A stretch of 6,065 nucleotides of DNA, from contig JAVHLO010000220.1 of the NCBI GenBank assembly GCA_031082105.1, forward strand, positions 1 through 6,065. The letters are read 5' to 3'. Shown here in pieces: positions 1-6,065 of the stretch. The position numbers and the translations under genes are program-made. The notes beneath the pieces are model-generated. The model saw only the letters and a program-made list of their open reading frames with translations, did no database searches and was not told the DNA's origin. This DNA comes from Planctomycetota bacterium (GTDB lineage: Bacteria > Planctomycetota > MHYJ01 > JACQXL01 > JAVHLO01). Position 1 is the first letter of the stretch; every line of letters starts with the position of its first letter.

Positions 1-2
1 GG

Positions 3-1445
3 ATAGAGGGGAAAACACAGTACCCGCTCTCGCACAACGACACCTTCAGAATCGGGTCGACGACTTTCACCTTCATATCGGAGGAGGAGGCGAAACCGAA
101 AAAGCGCAAGGAAGAATCAGCGATGACGGAGAGCAAGATCATCGCGTCCCTCTACGGCGGCTCCGACATCAGCAAGTCCATCGAGGACATCCCGGAACAC
201 TTGCGGATAGGTCTGCGCCAGTCGCTGGCGATGGGAATCCCACTCAAGGAGCTCAGCCAAAAGGTGCCGACCGCGCAGCCGGCGCAGCAGGTGGACAAGT
301 TCTACATACTGTATCAGCTTGGAAGAGAAGTGGCCCGCGCGCCGTCTCTTGACGCCGTCCTCGAAGTGGCAATGATGCTCATCTTCGAGATCATCAATGC
401 CGAGCGGGGGGCCATCCAGTTGTTCGACCCGCAGACCGGCGAGCTCGCGACGAGGATCACACGGTTCCGGTCGCCAGAAAAGGCGTCCACCCAGAACTTC
501 GCAATAAGCAAGACCATCGCGGACCACGTCGTTCGCAACAAGGCGTTCCTCATCACTTCGGACACGCGCGACGATCCGCGGCTCCAGAACGCGCTCAGCA
601 TCGTTCAGCAGAATGTCCGGTCCGTCATCACGGTCCCTCTCTCCGACTGGGAAAAGGACGACGTGCTCGGCGTCATCTACCTCGACAACATGATGAACAC
701 GTATGCGTTCAAGGAAGAGGACCTGGAGCTCCTCAGCGCCATTGCGAACCTCGTCGCCATCCGACTCAAGCAGGACAGGCTGTACGAGCAGCTCGCGCAC
801 GAGGCCGTCCGCCGCAGCAACCTTGCGCAGTTCCTTTCGCCCGACCACGTGGAGGTGATCATGCAGCAGAGCGCCGGCGGCAAGGCGGTCTGCCTTGAAG
901 TGACGGGCACGGAAGTGACCGCGCTGTTCGTTGATATCGTCGGGTTCACCAAGATAGCGGAAGAGATGGACCCGGCGTTGCTCGCCAACCTGCTGAACGA
1001 ATTCTTCGACTCGATGTGCAAAGTCGTATTCACGCACAAGGGGCACGTCAACAAGTTCGTGGGAGACAGCATCTTTGCCGTCTTTGGCGCGCCCGTTGCA
1101 AACGAAGACCATGCCGTGCTCGGCGTCCAGGCCGCACTGGACATGCAGAAGGAAATGGACCGGCTGCGGGAGACGACGGGGGCGAAATTCAAGCTGCGCG
1201 TGGGCGTGAATTCCGGCGCCGTCGTGGCGGGCAACATCGGCTCGTCGCAACGGAAGGAGTACACGATCCTGGGCGACACCGTCAATATCGCCAAGCGACT
1301 CGAGGAAGTGGCCACGCCGGGCAAGGTCTGCGTAGGCGAGCGGACCTTCGAACTGCTGCACGGCAAGTTCAAGGCCCGCCAGCTCAGCTCGGAGAAACTC
1401 AAAGGCAAAGAGAAGACAATCAAGATGTACGAGATCATCGGCTAG
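3..1445 (+). CDS. FHA-GAF-adenylate cyclase (class IIIb), 5' end cut off by the window
   Basis: The protein probably makes cAMP from ATP in the cytoplasm under control of two sensory modules. The frame is open from position 3 with no stop before the ATG at 123, and the upstream codons read like the last strands of an FHA domain (YPLSHNDTFRIGSTTFTF, positions 21-74), followed by an acidic/basic linker. Numbering from the ATG at 123, a GAF domain spans about residues 60-215 and the cyclase domain about 263-440. The catalytic set is complete: metal-binding Asp271 (DIVGFT) and Asp315 (KFVGDS), adenine-specifying Lys311 and Thr381 (YTILGD), and transition-state Asn388 and Arg392 (VNIAKRL). Thr instead of Asp at 381 is the class IIIb signature, a class known to include bicarbonate-stimulated enzymes. 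A weak AAGGAAG lies eight bases before the ATG at 123, so an internal or shorter start is possible, but the FHA-like coding upstream favours a longer protein. The GAF ligand cannot be told from the sequence. Confidence 0.93.
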   Translation: MEGKTQYPLSHNDTFRIGSTTFTFISEEEAKPKKRKEESAMTESKIIASLYGGSDISKSIEDIPEHLRIGLRQSLAMGIPLKELSQKVPTAQPAQQVDKFYILYQLGREVARAPSLDAVLEVAMMLIFEIINAERGAIQLFDPQTGELATRITRFRSPEKASTQNFAISKTIADHVVRNKAFLITSDTRDDPRLQNALSIVQQNVRSVITVPLSDWEKDDVLGVIYLDNMMNTYAFKEEDLELLSAIANLVAIRLKQDRLYEQLAHEAVRRSNLAQFLSPDHVEVIMQQSAGGKAVCLEVTGTEVTALFVDIVGFTKIAEEMDPALLANLLNEFFDSMCKVVFTHKGHVNKFVGDSIFAVFGAPVANEDHAVLGVQAALDMQKEMDRLRETTGAKFKLRVGVNSGAVVAGNIGSSQRKEYTILGDTVNIAKRLEEVATPGKVCVGERTFELLHGKFKARQLSSEKLKGKEKTIKMYEIIG

Positions 1446-1447
1446 AA

Positions 1448-1550
1448 CGAAAAACCGAGAAGCGAAGAACGAAAAGCGAGCATTGGACTGCACTACGCAC
1501 TCCTCAACTACTCGTTTTTCGCTTCCCGTTTTTCGCTTTTCGGTTTTTCG
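1448..1550. repeat. Long imperfect inverted repeat (hairpin) between cyclase and CcdA-like genes
   Basis: The left arm 1448-1479 and the right arm 1519-1550 are reverse complements at 28 of 32 positions, around a 39-base loop. In a + strand transcript two of the four differences become G-U pairs, leaving two A-C mismatches. The right side contains an 11-base unit, GTTTTTCGCTT, three times (1514-1524, 1528-1538, 1543-1553); its complement appears once with one change in the left arm (1460-1470). The A- and T-runs contrast with the GC-rich coding sequence around it. It lies 2 bases after the cyclase stop and 8 bases before the next start codon. It could be a dispersed intergenic repeat of the host, a small non-autonomous element, or an RNA structure that terminates or insulates transcription. 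No U-tract follows the stem, so it is not a classical intrinsic terminator. Confidence 0.85.
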
Positions 1551-1558
1551 CTTTGCGT

Positions 1559-2455
1559 ATGACGCGCACCTTCGCTTTTATCCTTTTCTTCGGGCTCGCA
1601 CACCTTGTCGTCGCCCAGACGACCCTGGACGACGCGGCCCCCAGCCCGGCCGAGATCGAGGCGCTCGAGAGACAGGCCCGCCTTGAGAACATGAAGACCG
1701 CTTTCGATGCGACGACCCTCACCACCGTGATCCTGGGCGGTCTCATCGATGGCGTCAACCCGTGCGCGTTCTCCGCGCTCGTATTCCTGATAAACTACCT
1801 GGTCTTCATCGGTAGAAAGCGTCGGGAGATCGTCGTCGTGGGCGCGGGCTTCACTGCGGGCGTTTTCATCACGTACTTCGTGCTCATGTTCGGCATATTC
1901 GAAGCGGTAAGGTTCGGCAAGGTTGGGCTCGTCGGCGGGACGATCGTCTCCGGACTGGCGGCGCTGCTGGCCGTCTTTCTGACCGCCTTCTCGCTATGGG
2001 ACACGATCGTCTACTATCGCACGGGCCGAACGAGCCAGATGGTGCTCCGGCTAAGCCCGTTTCTCACGGAAAAGATCCATACGACGGTACGGAAGTCGAT
2101 GGACGTCAACGCAGTGCTGCCGGCTGCGGTGGTCATGGGCTGCCTGATCGCGCTCTTCGAATCGGCGTGCACCGGCCAGGTGATGCTTCCGGTAGTGACC
2201 ATCATCGCGGAGTCCGGCAAGGGGGATTCGCTGCTGGCCCTGTGGGCCCTGTTCTATCTGTTGATCTACAACCTCATGTTCATTCTGCCGCTGGTGGCGG
2301 TCTTCGCGGTGGTAGCGCTTGGAGTGAAGGGCGGGCAGCTGGCCGACTTCGTCCGCAGCAAGCTGGGAACGGTGAAAGTGCTACTCTCGATCCTCTTCCT
2401 GTGGCTCTCGATCGTGCTGGTCTGGCAGTTCGTGCAGAGGCTCGCGGACCTGTAG
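1559..2455 (+). CDS. CcdA/DsbD-type membrane thiol-disulfide reductant transporter
   Basis: This 298-residue protein is probably an inner-membrane protein that carries electrons from cytoplasmic thioredoxin to extracytoplasmic thiols, as CcdA and the DsbD beta domain do. Residues 1-19 look like a cleavable signal peptide (hydrophobic core, VVA before the cleavage point), followed by a short outer segment and six predicted membrane helices at about 53-84, 93-114, 123-150, 186-216, 224-253 and 272-291. Positive loops (RKRR at 87; 154-180; 257-273) fall on the cytoplasmic side in this model. Cys69 in GLIDGVNPCAF (helix 1) and Cys204 in ESACTGQ (helix 4) occupy the places of the redox pair in CcdA; Cys195 is an extra cysteine. 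There is no fused thioredoxin domain, and no partner is visible in the window. The ATG at 1559 is chosen because it gives the signal peptide; it has no Shine-Dalgarno sequence and sits just after the hairpin. The ATG at 1691 would lose the signal peptide. Substrate unknown; cytochrome c maturation is one option. Confidence 0.9.
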   Translation: MTRTFAFILFFGLAHLVVAQTTLDDAAPSPAEIEALERQARLENMKTAFDATTLTTVILGGLIDGVNPCAFSALVFLINYLVFIGRKRREIVVVGAGFTAGVFITYFVLMFGIFEAVRFGKVGLVGGTIVSGLAALLAVFLTAFSLWDTIVYYRTGRTSQMVLRLSPFLTEKIHTTVRKSMDVNAVLPAAVVMGCLIALFESACTGQVMLPVVTIIAESGKGDSLLALWALFYLLIYNLMFILPLVAVFAVVALGVKGGQLADFVRSKLGTVKVLLSILFLWLSIVLVWQFVQRLADL

Positions 2456-2495
2456 GGCAATACGCCTCCTGGCCAGGCTTCTCAAGATTTTCCGG

Positions 2496-5400
2496 ATGAC
2501 AAACAAATTCGACCTCCTGCTCGGCAAAATCGCGGTCGAAAAGGGCTGTCTCTCGCAAAGCCGGCTCGACGACTGCATCGCCGATCAAGAGCGCAGATTG
2601 CGTGAAACCGGCAGCGTGACGCCGCTGGGCGAGATACTGCTTGCCCGCGGATTCGTTGACAGGCCGACCCTCGATGAGCTGGTGCGCGCGCAGCAGGACA
2701 AGTTCCGAAAGGCGGCGGAACTCACCCAGACCCTGCACGAGGATGGTATCTTCGGCCGGCTCCTCATCAAGCGCGGCCTTGCGCCTGCGGAGAAGGTGAA
2801 CGACTGTCTCCGCATCCAGGCCCAGATGGCCGAGCGAGGCGTCTACATGCAGCTTGGCGAGGTTCTTGTCAAAAAGGGATACCTGACTTCTGCGCAGGTC
2901 CGAGAAGTGCTGCTCCTCCAGCGCAAAACAATAATGACCTGCCCGGTGTGCAAAAAGCACTTCAATGTCCCCGGCAGAAAGGAATCGACGATCGTCCGCT
3001 GCCCGAAGTGCTCCGCCGAGCTGAAACCGCAGGACCTCGGCCAGACGATCTCCACCGCGGGCACTGCGGTGCCGGAAGGCCCGGCGGCGGCGGCGGCCTT
3101 GCGGCCGGTCCGAAAGGGCGCAGAGGAGTTCGGCAGGTATGAGCTTCTCGAAGAACTCGGCCAGGGCGGGATGGGTATCGTCTTCAAGGCCTGGGATGGC
3201 GAGCTTCGCAGGCTCGTCGCACTCAAGATGCTCAAGGGCGACAGCGAGAGCGATCCGCGCCAGATCGAACGATTCCTTCGCGAGGCCCGCGCCGCGGCCA
3301 AGCTCCGCCACGCCAACATCGTCCAGATCCACGACGTCGGCGCCGTCGGTGCCAGACACTATTTCACCATGGACTACATCGAAGGTCCGTCCCTTCAGGA
3401 TCTCTTACGAGTCGGGGCGGCCACCGCGGCGGAGCGCGCCGCAGCGCGCGGCTGCGACGGAACAGCCTCTTCGCCCGACAAAGCCGCGCCGCAAGATGCC
3501 GCCGCGCGCCATAAGGCCGTTCCGCTGCGGCGTGGCCTCGAAATCCTGCGCGACATCGGCGCCGCGCTCGGCCACGCGCACGCGCAGGGCATCATCCACA
3601 GGGATGTCAAGCCGGCCAACATCCTCGTCGATTCGGCCGGCGCGCCGTTTCTGACCGATTTCGGGCTTGCAAAGGATTTCAAGCACCTCGAAAAGTCCGG
3701 ACTGACCGTCGACGGTCAGGTCATCGGCACTCCCTTTTACGTTTCCCCGGAGCTTGCCGCCGGCGATCAGGCCAGGGTCACACCGGCGTCCGATGTATAT
3801 TCGCTCGGAGTCATTCTGTTCACCCTGCTGACCGGAAAATACCCGTACCGGGCGGATTCGTTCATCTCGCTCATGTGGGAGATCCTGCATAAGGACCCGC
3901 CTCGCCCGCGCGAGATTACCCCGAGACTGCACAAGGACCTCGAGACGATATGCCTGAAAGCCCTCGAGAAAGAGCCGTCGCGACGGTACTCGAACGGAGG
4001 CGAATTCGCCGAGGACGTGCGAAGGTATCTTGAGGGAGAACCGATACTGGGCCGACCCATCTCCGGCGTCGAGCGTTTCTGGCGCAAGGTCCGGAAGAGA
4101 AAGGCTGTTGTGATACCGAGCGTGGCGGCGGTTCTTGTCGGGCTCGTTGCCCTTGTCGCTCTTATCGCGGGTTCCGCCGGCCGCGCAGCGGAGGCGGAGA
4201 AGAACCTGGCTGCGGCAAAACAGCACATCGCCGCGCGCGAATGGCAGGAGGCGAAGGAGCAACTCCTCCTCGCCAGACAGGGGAACCGGGACGGCCCCGA
4301 GGTGGACGCCCTGCTCGAAAGCGTGAACCGCGAACTCGCCGCCGCGCAGGCCCGGTTCGATGAGGAGCGGCAGTGTGCCGAGGAGAAACTCGCGCAGGCG
4401 GACCTGGAAAAGAAAGCGATGGACACGGTGCGCGCGGCCGATACGCTGGTCAAGAACGCGCGGATGTATTTGTACCGCGAAGGGCCGCTCGACCCGCTGC
4501 GCAGCACGGTCGAGAGAGCGCTGCGCGCCTACGACGAGGCGATCTCGGTTTGTCCCATGCTGCCCGCAGCGTGGCAGGGGAAGGGCGAAGCCTACGATTG
4601 CATGTTCGATGGCGACAGGGCCCTCGATTGCTACGAGAAGGCGCTTGATATGGACAGCAGTTACGCGATGGCCTTGGCCGGCCGGGGTAGAATCTGGCTG
4701 GCCCGGTGCGAACAACTGCTTGTGCGGACAGGACCCGACCCCGAAGGGCAGTTGAAGGAGGCGGAAAAGCACCGCGTGAAAGCGCTCGAAGACCTGCAGG
4801 CGGCGGAAACATCTCCCCTGGGCGGCTGGAAAGAGGAGATTGACCACGACCTTGTGAAGGCGCTGCAACTGCTGGCGGAACAGAAACCAAAAGAGCTCGT
4901 TGAATTCTGCGACCGGATGCTCGAGAAGCACGGGAAGACCACGTTTGGCGCGGAGGAATTCCAGCGGCTCGCCGCGATGGCCGAGCAGACGCTTGGGAAT
5001 TTCGACGCTGCGATTGCGCGGCTCGACGAGGCGCTCAAGTTCAGGCCGCACTTCCCCTGGGGGCTCCTCTGGCGCGGGCTCGCGCGCGACAAGAAGGGCG
5101 ACCACGACGGCGCGATTTCGGACTACGGCAAGGTGCTGGAGATATTTCCGAGGATGGCGGTGGCCTACAACAACCGGGGCGTCGCGCGGTTCGGCAAACG
5201 CGATTTCGACGGGGCTATTTCCGACTATGATGAGGCGCTCAAGATAGACCCGAGCGATACGCAGACGCTCAACGGCCGCGGCCTCGCCCGGCACGAGAAA
5301 GGCGATCTCGACGGCGCAATCGCCGATTTCAACGAGGCGATAGGCCGGAATCCCCGCTATGACCAGGCCTACAACAGCCGCGGCCTCGCGCGGTACGACA

Positions 5401-6020
5401 AGCGCGACCTGGACGAGGCGATTTCCAACTTTACCCGGGCGATCGAGATCAACGCGCAGTTCGCGGAGGCATACAACAACCGCGGCCTCGCAAGACGAGA
5501 CAAGGGGGAACTCGACGGCGCGATCGCAGACCACGACGAAGCGATAAGACTCAAGCCGCGCGTGCCGGAGTTCTACAACAGCCGGGGCAATGCGCGAAAG
5601 GCAAAGGGCGATTTCGACGCGGCAATCTCGGATTTCACTGAAGCGATTGCGATCAAGCCGGACTACGCCAGGGCGTACAACAACCGCGGCATGGCGTGGA
5701 AAGAGAAAGGCGAGCTGGACAGGGCGATGACGGACTATGATGATTCGCTGAAACTCGATCCGAGGCATCCCGACACATACAACAACCGCGCCATTGTGCG
5801 GCAGTTGAAGGGCGACCTTGGCGGCGCGATCGCCGACTACGACAAGGCGATAGAGTTCAACCCCGCGTTCGCCTCCGCGTACACGAACCGCGGCGTGGTG
5901 AAGAAGACCAAGGGCGACAAGGCCGGCGCCGTCGCGGACCTGAAGAAGGCACTGGAGATCGCGCCCTACAACTGGCCGCACCGCAAAGCGGTCGAACAGG
6001 CCCTTCGAGAGATGGAATAG
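2496..6020 (+). CDS. Transmembrane Ser/Thr protein kinase with MshEN-like repeats, zinc ribbon and TPR array
   Basis: This 1174-residue receptor-like Hanks-type kinase is expected to phosphorylate Ser/Thr residues in the cytoplasm. In order: four helical repeats of the MshEN/GspE-N type (about 8-32, 43-68, 86-110, 119-143); a zinc ribbon with Cys149, Cys152, Cys169 and Cys172, resembling MJ0042-type fingers; a kinase domain (214-512); a membrane helix (537-559) preceded by KVRKRK; an Ala/Glu-rich, probably coiled-coil stretch (563-650); and TPRs (one at about 687-720, then 817-1156). Kinase residues are complete: GQGGMG 222-227, Lys244, Glu263, HRDVKPAN 368-375, DFG 388-390, GTPFYVSPE 411-419, Asp433. 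Thr404 and Thr412 are candidate activation-loop autophosphorylation sites. About 35 Ala/Arg-rich residues (305-342) interrupt the domain between the hinge and helix E. The basic stretch before the membrane helix puts the kinase inside and the TPRs outside. The gene starts 40 bases after the CcdA-like gene, so they may be co-transcribed. No good Shine-Dalgarno precedes the ATG; it is chosen because the first repeat begins within ten residues. Substrates are unknown. Confidence 0.96.
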   Translation: MTNKFDLLLGKIAVEKGCLSQSRLDDCIADQERRLRETGSVTPLGEILLARGFVDRPTLDELVRAQQDKFRKAAELTQTLHEDGIFGRLLIKRGLAPAEKVNDCLRIQAQMAERGVYMQLGEVLVKKGYLTSAQVREVLLLQRKTIMTCPVCKKHFNVPGRKESTIVRCPKCSAELKPQDLGQTISTAGTAVPEGPAAAAALRPVRKGAEEFGRYELLEELGQGGMGIVFKAWDGELRRLVALKMLKGDSESDPRQIERFLREARAAAKLRHANIVQIHDVGAVGARHYFTMDYIEGPSLQDLLRVGAATAAERAAARGCDGTASSPDKAAPQDAAARHKAVPLRRGLEILRDIGAALGHAHAQGIIHRDVKPANILVDSAGAPFLTDFGLAKDFKHLEKSGLTVDGQVIGTPFYVSPELAAGDQARVTPASDVYSLGVILFTLLTGKYPYRADSFISLMWEILHKDPPRPREITPRLHKDLETICLKALEKEPSRRYSNGGEFAEDVRRYLEGEPILGRPISGVERFWRKVRKRKAVVIPSVAAVLVGLVALVALIAGSAGRAAEAEKNLAAAKQHIAAREWQEAKEQLLLARQGNRDGPEVDALLESVNRELAAAQARFDEERQCAEEKLAQADLEKKAMDTVRAADTLVKNARMYLYREGPLDPLRSTVERALRAYDEAISVCPMLPAAWQGKGEAYDCMFDGDRALDCYEKALDMDSSYAMALAGRGRIWLARCEQLLVRTGPDPEGQLKEAEKHRVKALEDLQAAETSPLGGWKEEIDHDLVKALQLLAEQKPKELVEFCDRMLEKHGKTTFGAEEFQRLAAMAEQTLGNFDAAIARLDEALKFRPHFPWGLLWRGLARDKKGDHDGAISDYGKVLEIFPRMAVAYNNRGVARFGKRDFDGAISDYDEALKIDPSDTQTLNGRGLARHEKGDLDGAIADFNEAIGRNPRYDQAYNSRGLARYDKRDLDEAISNFTRAIEINAQFAEAYNNRGLARRDKGELDGAIADHDEAIRLKPRVPEFYNSRGNARKAKGDFDAAISDFTEAIAIKPDYARAYNNRGMAWKEKGELDRAMTDYDDSLKLDPRHPDTYNNRAIVRQLKGDLGGAIADYDKAIEFNPAFASAYTNRGVVKKTKGDKAGAVADLKKALEIAPYNWPHRKAVEQALREME
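5046..5963 (+). repeat. Nine tandem 102-bp units encoding TPRs in the kinase
   Basis: Residues 851-1156 of the kinase divide into nine successive units of exactly 34 residues with no insertion or deletion, so the DNA is a 918-base tandem repeat with a 102-base period. Each unit follows the TPR pattern: an aromatic residue, usually Tyr, then NNRG-type residues in helix A, a KGD-type turn, AIxDYdeAI-type residues in helix B, and usually a Pro at the start of the next unit. Tyr codons recur at 5166, 5370, 5472, 5574, 5676, 5778 and 5880, mostly followed by AACAACCGC-type sequence. A further diverged unit precedes the array (4944-5045), and residues 1157-1174 form the closing helix. Such arrays normally bind peptides or proteins. 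Confidence 0.93.
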
Positions 6021-6029
6021 GGAGGGAAG

Positions 6030-6065
6030 ATGTCCCTGCCTGCAGGACTCCTCCTGCGTCATGAA
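6030..6065 (+). CDS. Possible start of a next gene, cut off by the window
   Basis: An ATG at 6030 is preceded by GGAGG at 6021-6025, right after the kinase stop codon, and its frame stays open for the twelve codons to the window end (MSLPAGLLLRHE). The spacer of four bases is a little short but workable, and the ATG lies only nine bases past the stop, a spacing typical of translationally coupled genes. Twelve codons are too few to assign any function or to prove coding. Confidence 0.3.
   Translation, partial: MSLPAGLLLRHE

Noticed and set aside
81..90. GAGGAGGAGG as a ribosome binding site for the ATG at 123
   Set aside because: It lies more than 30 bases from the ATG, too far to act, and is explained as Glu codons in the open frame.
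117..1493. A 458-codon open frame on the - strand opposite the cyclase gene
   Set aside because: It has no recognisable motif and is rich in Arg, His, Val and Leu as expected for the antisense of GC-biased codons; the + strand frame has all cyclase catalytic residues.
1016..1558. Extension of the CcdA-like reading frame upstream to an ATG at 1016
   Set aside because: That stretch overlaps the cyclase catalytic domain in another frame and then reads through the hairpin; a signal peptide begins exactly at 1559.
2468..2477. CCTGGCCAGG palindrome in the 40-base gap before the kinase
   Set aside because: A single 10-base palindrome is expected by chance in GC-rich DNA and has no partner site or known operator match.
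2280..3359. A 359-codon - strand frame spanning the end of the CcdA-like gene and the start of the kinase gene
   Set aside because: It crosses two well-supported + strand genes and shows no domain.
6042..6057. GCAGGA-CTCC-TCCTGC hairpin after the kinase stop, a possible terminator
   Set aside because: The stem is only six pairs and is not followed by a T-run; it also lies within a possible next coding frame.
3405..6062. An 885-codon open frame on the - strand opposite the kinase gene
   Set aside because: It mirrors the codon pattern of the GC-rich kinase gene, shows only low-complexity and repeat-derived sequence with no recognisable domain, while the + strand carries a complete, motif-rich protein.

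Overview
The window is GC-rich, densely coding and entirely one-directional. It holds three genes on the + strand, a long A/T-richer inverted repeat between the first two, and possibly the first codons of a fourth gene at the right edge. The large eukaryotic-type Ser/Thr kinase with a TPR tail, the FHA-GAF-cyclase and the many modular signalling domains suggest a Planctomycetota or related PVC-type bacterium, or another signalling-rich lineage such as Acidobacteria or Myxococcota. This placement rests on domain style, not on a marker gene, and is tentative.

Layout. (a) Positions 3-1445: the 3' part of a gene whose reading frame is already open at the left edge. It encodes the last strands of an FHA-like phosphothreonine-binding domain, a GAF sensor domain and a complete class III (IIIb-type) adenylate cyclase domain. 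(b) Positions 1446-1558: a non-coding gap occupied by a long imperfect hairpin built from CGAAAA/TTTTCG-type units, ending eight bases before the next start codon. (c) Positions 1559-2455: a six-helix membrane protein of the CcdA/DsbD transmembrane superfamily with a signal peptide and one cysteine in each of helices 1 and 4, expected to move reducing equivalents across the membrane. (d) Positions 2496-6020: an 1174-residue transmembrane Ser/Thr kinase with four N-terminal MshEN/GspE-N-like helical repeats, a CxxC...CxxC zinc ribbon, a catalytically complete kinase domain carrying an Ala/Arg-rich insertion, one membrane helix, a coiled-coil stretch and a TPR array that includes nine exact 34-residue units. 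(e) Positions 6030-6065: an ATG preceded by GGAGG, perhaps the next gene.

How the genes may work together is inference. The kinase could produce phosphothreonine marks that the FHA domain of the cyclase reads, linking protein phosphorylation to cAMP. The CcdA-like protein could keep extracytoplasmic thiols reduced, and the outer half of the kinase has six cysteines. No CRISPR array, tRNA, rRNA, transposase or phage gene is visible. No gene here is an obviously new system; the most unusual items are the intergenic hairpin and the domain combination of the kinase.
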